Notes under the pieces: model-generated
Databases searched by the model: none
The model's input: only the letters and a program-made list of their open reading frames with translations
Told to the model about the DNA's origin: nothing
Program-made: the position numbers and the translations under genes
Shown here: positions 7,055 to 14,725 of the stretch, piece after piece
Numbering within the stretch: the first letter of the stretch is position 1
Layout of the letters: each line of letters begins with the position of its first letter
Origin: an uncultured Clostridia bacterium
Lineage (GTDB): Bacteria > Bacillota > Clostridia > Oscillospirales > Acutalibacteraceae
Assembly (NCBI GenBank): GCA_937901145.1
Contig: CALCHE010000196.1
Span: 1-21,063 of the forward strand
Direction: 5' to 3'
DNA length: 21,063 nucleotides

Positions 7055-8140
7055 TTAATACTTGATAGGCTTTGCATCAAGATATTTTTTAACCATAAGT
7101 GCTACTTTGAATACGATGGCATCGTCAAACTCTCTCAGGTCGAGGCCTGTGAGCTTTTTGATTTTCTCAAGTCGGTAAACGAGAGTATTTCTGTGCACGA
7201 AAAGCTTTCTGGAGGTCTCGGAAACATTGAGGTTGTTTTCGAAGAACTTCTGAATAGTAAAAAGAGTTTCGTGATCGAGACCCACTATAGAGCCCTTTTT
7301 GAAAATTTCCTTAAGGAACATTTCGCACAGAGTAGTGGGAAGCTGATATATAAGTCTGGCAATACCGAGGTTTTCATAAGTGACGATAGTTTTTTCCGTA
7401 TCAAATACCTTACCTACCTCCAGAGCGATCTGAGACTCTTTGAAGGAACGGGGAAGCTCCTTGATACCTGTAACGATGGTACCGATACCGATGATGGAAT
7501 TGATGTAATATTCGGTATGTAAAGAGTCAACGATGCTTCTGGCAAGCTTCTCAAGGTCTTTGATTTCGTTGCCTGCGCGCACCTCTTTGACGAGAGCTAT
7601 GTCAGTTTCGTTAATGTTTATAACGAAATCTTTATTTTTATCGGGGAAAAGGTTCTGGATGGACTCGCTGACAGAAATTTCGGTTCTTTCGGCAGTTCTT
7701 ATGAGAAGAACACAGCGGGAAACCTCATTGTTGAACCCGAGCTCACGGGTTTTAAGGTAAATGTCTCCCTGAAGAATATTGTCAAGAATAACATTTTTAA
7801 TGAAGTTGCTGCGGTCGAACTTCACATCGTAATACTGTTTGATACCGCCGAGAGAAATAGCGATAAGCTTGGCATAGTTTGCGGCAGCTTCATCATTACC
7901 GTCAACGAAAATAGCGCTGTCGGGATGAGTCTGTGATGCGATAACGAAGAAGGTTTTGTCACCGATTACCTTTACATCGGCAGAAGCAAAAACTTCTTTG
8001 GCATCGGCAAAGCCAGCTTCACCTATACGGCCTAAATCGCTGCAGCATATAACAGTACCTGCATTATCGATAACACCTATGGTGCGGTCGATAGCATCCT
8101 TCATCTGATGAATAATACCCTGAAATAATCTGTTAGACAT
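7055..8140 (-). CDS. CdaR/PucR-family transcriptional regulator
   Basis: 361 residues. The N-terminal ~80 residues (LFQGIIHQMKDAIDRTIGVIDNAGTVICCSDLGRIGE) resemble the diacid-recognition domain of CdaR-type regulators. A middle GGDEF-like/PucR region follows (about 140-270, with SIIGIGTIVTGIKELPRSFKESQIAL). The C-terminus (about 305-355) is the family's helix-turn-helix, including NVSETSRKLFVHRNTLVYRLEKIKKLTG. Such proteins are cytoplasmic DNA-binding regulators responding to small molecules, classically sugar diacids or purine intermediates; the ligand here is unknown. The ATG at 8140 follows a GGGAGGA site 9 bases away. It lies 167 bases upstream of ftsE on the same strand, with a hairpin between them, so linkage to the division genes is possible but unproven. 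A large divergent intergenic region upstream is the likely site of its own control. Confidence 0.88.
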   Translation of the reverse strand: MSNRLFQGIIHQMKDAIDRTIGVIDNAGTVICCSDLGRIGEAGFADAKEVFASADVKVIGDKTFFVIASQTHPDSAIFVDGNDEAAANYAKLIAISLGGIKQYYDVKFDRSNFIKNVILDNILQGDIYLKTRELGFNNEVSRCVLLIRTAERTEISVSESIQNLFPDKNKDFVININETDIALVKEVRAGNEIKDLEKLARSIVDSLHTEYYINSIIGIGTIVTGIKELPRSFKESQIALEVGKVFDTEKTIVTYENLGIARLIYQLPTTLCEMFLKEIFKKGSIVGLDHETLFTIQKFFENNLNVSETSRKLFVHRNTLVYRLEKIKKLTGLDLREFDDAIVFKVALMVKKYLDAKPIKY

Positions 8141-8664
8141 TTTTAATGTCCTCCCAACCTTAAAATTATGTTAATTGGATATTTTGACTATTGTCACTTT
8201 AACCATTTTACACAATTTATCGGCATTTTGCAATATAAAACTACAAATTTTTTAGATAATTTTTTATTTATTAAAAATTTATAAGGGCTTTTTTGACATT
8301 TCCGGCATTATTTATGAGCATTCAGGGTTCTTTTTTGTAGGAATAGACATTGTTGAAAATCACCATAAATTCTTCTAAGCCTTAATATTTTACTGCTTTA
8401 AAGTGCGCAAAAAGAATATAATGGTTATTTTGACGAACAAAATCCACTCCACGGCAAAAAGTATACAAAGTATAACAGTCAAACTTTAATATACCTTTAA
8501 ATGAATATTAACATTCCTCCTTTCCCTGTCAAAGATAATACAACCGACACCGATATATTTTTTCAAAGCAGATATTTTTTCTCTGTAACGTTTGCATAGT
8601 TATATAGTTTTATGATACAATAGTAAAGTATACATTCAGTTAACCCTTTCAGGAGGACAAAAAA
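8141..8664. other. AT-rich divergent intergenic region (524 bases)
   Basis: This stretch separates the regulator gene (minus) from the M16 operon (plus). It is rich in A/T runs and holds no convincing ORF or RNA gene. The right end carries a good plus-strand promoter (8592-8621) and RBS. For the minus strand I find a perfect TTGACA (8532-8527) but only a poor -10 partner. A short palindrome TGAC-TATT-GTCA (8185-8196) lies 45 bases before the regulator start and could be an operator. Confidence 0.6.
8592..8621 (+). promoter_or_regulatory. Extended -10 sigma-A promoter of the M16-topB operon
   Basis: TTGCAT (8592-8597), an 18-base spacer and TACAAT (8616-8621), preceded by TG one base upstream of the -10, give an extended -10 promoter. 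Transcription would start near 8628 with a leader of about 37 bases. AGGAGGA (8651-8657), 7 bases before the ATG at 8665, is a near-ideal ribosome binding site. Confidence 0.7.
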
Positions 8665-9939
8665 ATGAACATAAAAGAAATAAGCGACGGTGTCAGACTC
8701 TGCACTCATAAGACCGCCAAATTCAAAAATTCAGTAGTTACCGTAAATCTTCTCACACCCCTTTCCGAAGATGCGGCAACGAATGCTCTTCTCATCCATC
8801 TTCTCGCACGTACAAACAAAAGCTACGACAGCCTCATAAGTATGAACCGCCGTCTGGCTTCACTTTACGGTGCCGCTATCTCCCCTTCCGTAACCAAAAT
8901 CGGAGAGGTGCAGGTGCTGTCTCTCTCCCTTCTGTGTCTCGATGACAGATTCGCTCTCGGCAACGATAAGGTATGGGAGGAAGGAGTAAAGCTCCTGTGT
9001 ACCTGTCTTTTCAAACCCGACATTACACCCGAAGGCTTCAAGGAAGAAAATGTACAAAGAGAAAAGAGACTGCTCATCGAAAAAATCGAAAGCAGAAAGG
9101 ATGAAAAGCGTCTTTACGCCCTCGACAGAATGACAGAAGAAATGTGCCGCGACGAAGCATACGGCATCAGTCAGTACGGCAAGGCAGAGGATATAGAAAA
9201 GATTACAGGAAAGGAGCTTATGGAAGCCTGGAAAAAGCTGCTCTTCTCCTGCCCTGTTCAGATCAATGTCACGGGTAATATCGACGAAAAGAGAACAGAA
9301 AAAATATTCACTGCTCTTTTTGATTCTTTAGCCAGAGACAAAAAAGCCATAACAGAGCTCCATACAGAATTTCTCACCGAAGCCTACGAAAGCAGAACCG
9401 TAAAAGAAAAGCAGAAGGTAAAGCAGGGTAAGCTCGTTATCGGTATGAGAGCGGGTATGACCTACGACTACGATAACTATGCCGCCATTAAGGTTATGTG
9501 TGCCATTTTCGGCAGCGGAACCTTCTCTAAGCTTTTTATGAATGTAAGAGAAAAGATGAGTCTTTGCTACTACTGCAGTGCCTCCCTCGTCAATCACAAG
9601 GGACTTATCGTAGTTCAGAGCGGTGTGGAAACTGAAAACGCACTCAAGGCTCTCGATGCCATAAGAAACGAGCTTAACGAGGTAAGAAAAGGCAACTTCA
9701 CCGATGAGATAATCGAAAACGCGAAAAAGAGCATTACCGATACGCTCTCCTCTGTGGATGACAGCATTATGACTTTAGACCACTGGATGACCTCACAGAG
9801 CACAAACGGACTTTTCAGAACACCCGAAAGCTTCATAGAGGAAATAAATGCCGTCAGCCGTGAGGAAATAATCATAGCCGCCACTATGGTAACAGAAGAT
9901 ACTGTCTTTATTTTAGAAAGCGAAAAGGAGGAAGAATAA
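8665..9939 (+). CDS. M16-family peptidase-like protein, non-catalytic (YmfF-type)
   Basis: 424 residues with the two-domain M16 fold, including TNALLIHLLARTNKSYDSLISMNRRLASLYGA near the N-terminus and KLVIGMRAGMTYDYDNYAAIKVMCAIFGSGTFSKLF in the C-terminal half (the latter typical of the second M16 domain). The zinc-binding inverted motif HxxEH expected around residues 50-70 is absent. In Firmicutes such proteins (YmfF in B. subtilis) are paired with an active M16 partner (YmfH); M16 enzymes often work as heterodimers with one inactive subunit. That matches the next gene, whose ATG overlaps this stop codon by one base (TAATG). Substrate is unknown. The start is fixed by an AGGAGGA site. No signal peptide is seen, so a cytoplasmic location is likely. 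Confidence 0.88.
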   Translation: MNIKEISDGVRLCTHKTAKFKNSVVTVNLLTPLSEDAATNALLIHLLARTNKSYDSLISMNRRLASLYGAAISPSVTKIGEVQVLSLSLLCLDDRFALGNDKVWEEGVKLLCTCLFKPDITPEGFKEENVQREKRLLIEKIESRKDEKRLYALDRMTEEMCRDEAYGISQYGKAEDIEKITGKELMEAWKKLLFSCPVQINVTGNIDEKRTEKIFTALFDSLARDKKAITELHTEFLTEAYESRTVKEKQKVKQGKLVIGMRAGMTYDYDNYAAIKVMCAIFGSGTFSKLFMNVREKMSLCYYCSASLVNHKGLIVVQSGVETENALKALDAIRNELNEVRKGNFTDEIIENAKKSITDTLSSVDDSIMTLDHWMTSQSTNGLFRTPESFIEEINAVSREEIIIAATMVTEDTVFILESEKEEE

Positions 9940-11207
9940 TGAGCTGCAAAACCGTCAGAAACGAGCTTTTAAATGAAGAATATTATGAAATCGACCATTC
10001 TTCAGGACTCAAGATATTTGTAATGGAAAAGCCCGACTATTCGGGTGCTTATGCCATTTTCGGCACAAAGTACGGCTCAGTAGATACCTGCTTCAAGCTG
10101 GAAAATGAAAAGGAATACACCTCCGTTCCCGAGGGCATAGCCCACTTCCTCGAGCATAAGCTTTTCGAAAGTGAGGAGCTGGATGCTTTCACGCGCTTCG
10201 CAGAAACAGGAGCTAATGCAAATGCTTACACCAGCTTCGACCGTACCTGCTATCTTTTCCAGTGCTCGGGTGAGTTCGAGAAAAATCTCGAAATACTTTT
10301 AGACTTCGTAAAAGCCCCCTACTTCACCGAGGAAACCGTACAGAAGGAACAGGGCATTATCGGGCAGGAAATCAGAATGTATCAGGACAGTCCCGACTGG
10401 CAGGTGCTTTTCAACCTTCTCAGAGGTATGTACAGCAATAACCCTGTAAGAATAGACATCGCAGGCACTATCGAATCAATCGCACAGATAAATGCCGACC
10501 TTCTCTACAGCTGCTATAACACTTTTTATAATCTCAGCAATATGGCTCTGGCTGTGGTAGGTAATGTCAATAAGGAAACAGTTTTAAGCATAGTCGATAG
10601 GGTTATAAAGCCTGAGGCTCCCGTTAAGTTCGAGCAGATTATTCCCGAAGAGCCGAAAGCAGTAGAGCAGAAGCTTATCGAAGAGGAAATGGGTGTGGAT
10701 ATGCCGAAATTTGCTCTCGGCTTCAAGGAAAATCCCGACACAGCTGTTCCCTCGGCAAAGAAAGCTCTCACGGTTAATCTTGCTATGGACATTATCGCGG
10801 GCAAGGTTTCTCCCTTATACAGTGAGCTGATGGAAAAGGGGCTTATCAACCCCTCCTTCAGCAAGGAATATTTCGTCGGAAGAGGCTTCGCCGCACCGCT
10901 GTTTATGGGTGAAAGCACTGAGCCTGAGCAGGTAAGAGATGCTCTTATCGGAAAAATCGAGGAGATAAAAGCACAGGGCATCAGCACCGAGGATTTCACC
11001 GTTTCCCTAAAAAAGATGTACGGTATGGCTGTTTTAGCCTTCAACGATGTGGACGATATGGCCAATAATATCATCGATGCCTACTTTAACGGATACGGTC
11101 TTTTCGACACTGTGGAGCTCTACAGAAGCATTACAAAGGAAGATGTGGAAAAGGTAATCGCAGAAAGCTTCGACACAGAAAACTGCTGTCTTTCAATCAT
11201 AAAATAA
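9939..11207 (+). CDS. M16-family zinc metallopeptidase, catalytic subunit (YmfH-type)
   Basis: 422 residues. The M16 inverted zinc motif is intact: H69-F-L-E72-H73 in AHFLEHKLFE, and the third zinc ligand is E144 in GIIGQEIRMYQD, at the usual distance. GIAHFLEH followed by TGANANAYTSFDRTCY is characteristic of active M16 proteins. The second domain includes NPSFSKEYFVGRGFAAPLF. It should form a clamp with the inactive protein encoded just upstream and degrade peptides; in other bacteria M16 pairs act on peptides or small unfolded proteins. GGAGGAAG precedes the ATG, and translation is coupled to the previous gene by a one-base overlap. Twelve bases separate it from topB. No export signal is visible. 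Confidence 0.92.
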   Translation: MSCKTVRNELLNEEYYEIDHSSGLKIFVMEKPDYSGAYAIFGTKYGSVDTCFKLENEKEYTSVPEGIAHFLEHKLFESEELDAFTRFAETGANANAYTSFDRTCYLFQCSGEFEKNLEILLDFVKAPYFTEETVQKEQGIIGQEIRMYQDSPDWQVLFNLLRGMYSNNPVRIDIAGTIESIAQINADLLYSCYNTFYNLSNMALAVVGNVNKETVLSIVDRVIKPEAPVKFEQIIPEEPKAVEQKLIEEEMGVDMPKFALGFKENPDTAVPSAKKALTVNLAMDIIAGKVSPLYSELMEKGLINPSFSKEYFVGRGFAAPLFMGESTEPEQVRDALIGKIEEIKAQGISTEDFTVSLKKMYGMAVLAFNDVDDMANNIIDAYFNGYGLFDTVELYRSITKEDVEKVIAESFDTENCCLSIIK

Positions 11208-11219
11208 GGAGATAATAAA

Positions 11220-13394
11220 ATGGATAAAACTCTCGTTCTGGCAGAAAAGCCTTCCGTCGCCAGAGACATAGCTCGTGTACTCGGCTGTCATCAGAAGGGT
11301 GACGGCTGCATCATCGGGCAGAAATACATAATCACCTGGGCGCTCGGCCATCTTGTCACCCTGGCTGACCCTGACGCCTATGATGAAAAATACAAAAGAT
11401 GGGAGCTTGAGGACCTTCCGATGCTTCCCGATAAAATGAAGCTGGTCATCATCAAGCAGACCTCAAAGCAGTACAGAGCCGTTTCCGCTCTTATGAAGCG
11501 TCCCGATGTGTCCTCTCTCGTTATCGCCACCGATGCAGGCCGTGAAGGTGAGCTGGTGGCCCGATGGATTATGATGAAGGCGCACTGGAAAAAGCCCACC
11601 TACCGTCTGTGGATTTCCTCTCAGACTGACAAGGCTATAAAGGAAGGTTTCGCCAACCTCAAACCTGCCAAGGACTACGATAATCTCTACTACTCCGCTC
11701 AGGCGAGAGCTGAGGCTGACTGGCTCGTAGGCCTCAATGTCACTCGTGCCCTCACCTGCAAATATAATGCTTCTCTTTCAGCCGGCCGTGTTCAGACTCC
11801 CACTCTCGCCCTCATCGTTCAGAGAGAGGAAGAGATACAGGCTTTCCAGCCGAAGGATTACTTCTCGGTTCAGGCTGTTTTCAAAGGCTTTAATGCCACC
11901 TTCCGTGACAGCAAAAACAATACCCGTTTTTCTGACAGAGCCTTTACCGAGAAAATCGCAGAGAGCATAAAGGGTAAAAACGGAACTGTAAAAAAATTAG
12001 AAAAGTCCTTAAAGAAAAAGGCACCCCCTGCCGCCTACGATCTGACGGAATTACAGAGAGATGCCAATAAAAAATACGGCTATTCGGCAAAGCAGACCCT
12101 CGCTTTTATGCAGAGCCTTTACGAATACCACAAGGTACTCACCTACCCCCGTACGGATTCGAGATATATCACCGATGACATCGTGGCAACCATCCCCGAA
12201 AGACTCCGCGCCATGGCAGTAGGCCCCTATCAGCAGCAGGCGATGAAGCTCGCCCGAGGCAAGATAGAAACAAAATATATCGTCAATAATGCAAAGGTCA
12301 GCGACCACCACGCCATTATACCCACAGAGCAGTCGCCTAATCTCGCCAAGCTTTCATTCGACGAAAGAAACATTTATGATCTGGTCGTAAGAAGATTTAT
12401 GGCAGTTCTGTCCGAACCCTATGAATATGACGAGGTTAAGGTGCTTATCGACATCGAAGGTCACTCTTTCCATGCTAAGGGCACCACACCGGTAAAGGTC
12501 GGCTGGAAGGAATTTTACGGAAACAGCATCGACGATGAAGAAGATACGGAAGCAGAGAACAAAAGTCAGGATCTGCCCGTTCTGCGTGAGGGTATGTCCC
12601 TCCCCCTTCTGAATACAAAAATCATAAACGGAAAGACGAGACCACCCGCACGTTACACCGAAGCTACTCTCCTTTCTGCTATGGAAAATCCCGTAAAGCA
12701 GATAGAAGACAAAAATTTACAGGCTGTTATCCGCACTACCAGTGGTCTTGGTACTCCTGCCACCAGAGCTGACATCATCGAAAAGCTCTTCGATAACTTC
12801 TCCATTGAGCGTGTAGGCAAGGAAATTCACCCCACAGCCAAAGGTAAGCAGCTCATTAAAATCGTTCCTCCCGATCTTAAGTCTGCAGAACTCACCGCCA
12901 AATGGGAGCAGGAGCTGCAGAATATCAGTAAGGGTACGGCGAATATGAAGAAATTCATCGGTCAGATGAGAGACTATTCTACTTCTCTTGTCTCCATGGT
13001 AATTACCAGTAACGCTCAGTACACCCACGATAACGCTACCAAGGACAAATGTCCCGTCTGCGGTAAGTATCTGCTCGAGGTCAACGGTAAAAAAGGCAAA
13101 ATGCTCATCTGCCAGGACAGAGAATGCGGCTACAGAAAGGGTCTTACCCAGGTGACAAATGCACGCTGTCCCGACTGCCATAAGAAGTTAGAGCTTCGCG
13201 GTGAGGGCGACAAGAAAATGTTCGTCTGTGTCTGCGGCTACAGAGAGAGACTTTCCGATTTTAACAAGAGAAAGGAAAGTGCCGGTGCAAATAAGTTCGA
13301 TGTTATGAACTATATGAAAAAGCAGCAGACAGCCAAGAAAAAGGAAGAAAACGATAATCCGATGGCAGATCTGCTGAAGGACTTTTTCGGGTAA
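11220..13394 (+). CDS. topB: DNA topoisomerase III (type IA)
   Basis: 724 residues. The N-terminal TOPRIM domain starts with LVLAEKPSVARDIARVLG and has the acidic cluster TDAGREGELVARW (about 102-115) that binds magnesium. The type IA gate follows (LSAGRVQTPTLALIVQREEEI), then the catalytic tyrosine Y309 in LTYPRTDSRY. The HHAIIPT and TPATRADIIEKLF motifs are present. The C-terminus holds two four-cysteine zinc ribbons (CPVC...CQDREC near 612-640 and CPDC...CVC near 652-675). The enzyme passes single strands through a transient nick to decatenate and relax DNA during replication and recombination. AAGGAG lies 8 bases before the ATG. It is the last gene of the M16 operon; the terminator at 13448 closes the unit. 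Length fits Firmicute TopB. Confidence 0.96.
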   Translation: MDKTLVLAEKPSVARDIARVLGCHQKGDGCIIGQKYIITWALGHLVTLADPDAYDEKYKRWELEDLPMLPDKMKLVIIKQTSKQYRAVSALMKRPDVSSLVIATDAGREGELVARWIMMKAHWKKPTYRLWISSQTDKAIKEGFANLKPAKDYDNLYYSAQARAEADWLVGLNVTRALTCKYNASLSAGRVQTPTLALIVQREEEIQAFQPKDYFSVQAVFKGFNATFRDSKNNTRFSDRAFTEKIAESIKGKNGTVKKLEKSLKKKAPPAAYDLTELQRDANKKYGYSAKQTLAFMQSLYEYHKVLTYPRTDSRYITDDIVATIPERLRAMAVGPYQQQAMKLARGKIETKYIVNNAKVSDHHAIIPTEQSPNLAKLSFDERNIYDLVVRRFMAVLSEPYEYDEVKVLIDIEGHSFHAKGTTPVKVGWKEFYGNSIDDEEDTEAENKSQDLPVLREGMSLPLLNTKIINGKTRPPARYTEATLLSAMENPVKQIEDKNLQAVIRTTSGLGTPATRADIIEKLFDNFSIERVGKEIHPTAKGKQLIKIVPPDLKSAELTAKWEQELQNISKGTANMKKFIGQMRDYSTSLVSMVITSNAQYTHDNATKDKCPVCGKYLLEVNGKKGKMLICQDRECGYRKGLTQVTNARCPDCHKKLELRGEGDKKMFVCVCGYRERLSDFNKRKESAGANKFDVMNYMKKQQTAKKKEENDNPMADLLKDFFG

Positions 13395-13447
13395 AACCTC
13401 TCCTTTCAGAAGATACACAAAGCGGTTATGCACAGATTAATAAAACC

Positions 13448-13475
13448 GAGGCGGTGAGATTCCGCCTCTTTTTTT
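13448..13475 (+). terminator. Intrinsic terminator after topB
   Basis: GAGGCGG (13448-13454) and CCGCCTC (13462-13468) form a perfect 7-bp G/C-rich stem around a 7-base loop, followed by seven T residues. It stands 53 bases past the topB stop on the plus strand. Confidence 0.92.
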
Positions 13476-13608
13476 ATGCATTTGGATGCATTTGCATATC
13501 TTTGCATCGTTTTGTAACAAAAGAAAAGAATAAAGAAAATAAAAAGAAAAATGATAAAACAAATGAAAATAAAAATACAAATACAAATACGAATACAAAA
13601 ACAAAGAC
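13476..13608. repeat. TTTGCAT-rich and A-rich hexamer tract between convergent operons
   Basis: ATGCATTTG occurs twice (13476-13484 and 13486-13494), followed by two further TTTGCAT copies. Then comes a tract that is largely A, ending in six consecutive hexamers that all end in AC (13573-13608): AAATAC three times, GAATAC, AAAAAC, AAAGAC. An ORF crosses it on the plus strand with low-complexity Lys/Asn/Thr content and no family resemblance, so I treat it as non-coding. It lies between two terminators facing each other. Confidence 0.7.
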
Positions 13609-13643
13609 AAAAAAACTCACAAGGTATGATCCCTGTGAGTTTT
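13609..13643 (-). terminator. Intrinsic terminator of the unknown membrane-protein operon
   Basis: On the minus strand AAAACTCACA (13643-13634) pairs with TGTGAGTTTT (13621-13612), with an inner GG/CC pair after one mismatch and a six-base loop. It runs into seven T residues (13615-13609). It starts 5 bases past the stop codon of the gene at 13648. The plus-strand side has only TTTT, so it mainly serves the minus strand, though some bidirectional activity is possible. Confidence 0.85.
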
Positions 13644-13647
13644 ACTA

Positions 13648-14706
13648 TTATTCCTGTTCTCCTACGGATTTATATACCAAGGGATTTTCATAGTCGTCAT
13701 ATTCCTTAAAGGAGCTTTCGACATCGGCACAGTCATCCTTTATCCACATATAACGGGTACCGTCAGGCGTTTCATAAATACGGCAGTAGTAATTATCCGT
13801 ATCGTATCCGCCCTCAGCCAAGGGATAGTAAGCCGTATAGTCCTCTAAAAATACATCCTCGGCATCAGAAGGCAGACCGCCGTCGATTTTTACGAAGGTT
13901 TCATCGAAGCAGACAACCATGCTGAAATCCTCACTGATTATAACATCAGGGTCGCCTGAGCCTATCCATAACAGTATACCGAAAACAGCAACGAGAATAA
14001 TTATCCCTTTGAGCAGATATGTGAAACAGCCTGCAGGTTCCTCTTCGTATTTCTGTTCCTTATCAGCTAAAATACGTTCTCTTTCCATGGGTAGCTTTTT
14101 ATAAAGAGAGACTAATATCCTTTTAATGAAAAGATGCGAAGAAAAAATCTTTGCGATAAGGTATTCGGGAACAAAGAAAAACAAATCGAGGAAAAATCCC
14201 CAGTTAACAAAGAGCAGTATATTTCTCCAGAGCTTAAGATATTTTTTACGGTTCAGTGCATTCACATCCGCAACTTTAATCTGACCGAATTCTGTTTCAG
14301 CACGGCAGAAAGCCATTGCTATAAAAGGCATATCGAAGGCATCAGCCAGTTTACCGTCAAAAAGAGAATACGCCCCCTCAAATAAATTGATAACGGGACT
14401 CTGACAGTCGGCAAGGTTAACCTCATATTTTACAGAAAGATTAAGGACACCCTCCGTAACCTTTTTAAAGAATTTTTTAGTAAGCTTCGTCAGTATCCTG
14501 TCCTTGAAGCTGTCGTTTTTATCATTTTCATCGATTTCGTCTATTCCCTCTAAAAGCTCATCGAAAGCATTAAGCTGCGCTTCAAATTCCAGCTTACCCC
14601 CCGAGTGAAAAACATCCACGGAAGATTCGGGATTTACGGTAATTTTCTGATTACCGAGAGAGATAAGCATTTTAGAGCTTGCGTAGTTTTTTAATGTTAT
14701 ATACAT
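13648..14706 (-). CDS. Unrecognised membrane protein, 352 residues
   Basis: I do not recognise a family. The N-terminal ~155 residues look soluble and acidic (LLEGIDEIDENDKND) with a short beta-like start (MYITLKNYASSKMLISLGNQKITV). Two hydrophobic segments follow (about 159-182, rich in Phe and Leu, and about 228-249), separated by a basic, charged loop of about 45 residues. The C-terminal ~100 residues, probably outside the membrane, are acidic and Tyr-rich (YYPLAEGGYDTDNYYCRIYETPDGTRYMWIKDD). A tidy start at 14706, 19 bases after the previous stop and with GGCAGGTG upstream, and a terminator just after its stop, support a real gene. It shares its overall layout, though not obvious sequence, with the gene upstream and is likely co-transcribed with it. 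Confidence 0.75.
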   Translation of the reverse strand: MYITLKNYASSKMLISLGNQKITVNPESSVDVFHSGGKLEFEAQLNAFDELLEGIDEIDENDKNDSFKDRILTKLTKKFFKKVTEGVLNLSVKYEVNLADCQSPVINLFEGAYSLFDGKLADAFDMPFIAMAFCRAETEFGQIKVADVNALNRKKYLKLWRNILLFVNWGFFLDLFFFVPEYLIAKIFSSHLFIKRILVSLYKKLPMERERILADKEQKYEEEPAGCFTYLLKGIIILVAVFGILLWIGSGDPDVIISEDFSMVVCFDETFVKIDGGLPSDAEDVFLEDYTAYYPLAEGGYDTDNYYCRIYETPDGTRYMWIKDDCADVESSFKEYDDYENPLVYKSVGEQE

Positions 14707-14725
14707 TTTTTCACCTGCCGGTTTT

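Noticed and set aside
8498..8532. Minus-strand TTGACA followed by AAAGGAGG-AATG and a five-codon ORF (MLIFI)
   Set aside because: The SD-to-ATG spacing is too short, the peptide is trivial, and the -10 partner (AATATT, 17 bases away) matches poorly; chance in AT-rich DNA is likely.
10526..11074. Minus-strand ORF of 182 codons opposite the active M16 gene
   Set aside because: It is antisense to a gene with intact catalytic motifs, lacks a recognisable domain, and no promoter or RBS is evident.
13454..13693. Plus-strand ORF of 79 codons rich in Lys, Asn and Thr
   Set aside because: It begins inside the topB terminator, crosses the A-rich hexamer tract and the opposing terminator, and has no RBS or family likeness; it is a by-product of low-complexity sequence.
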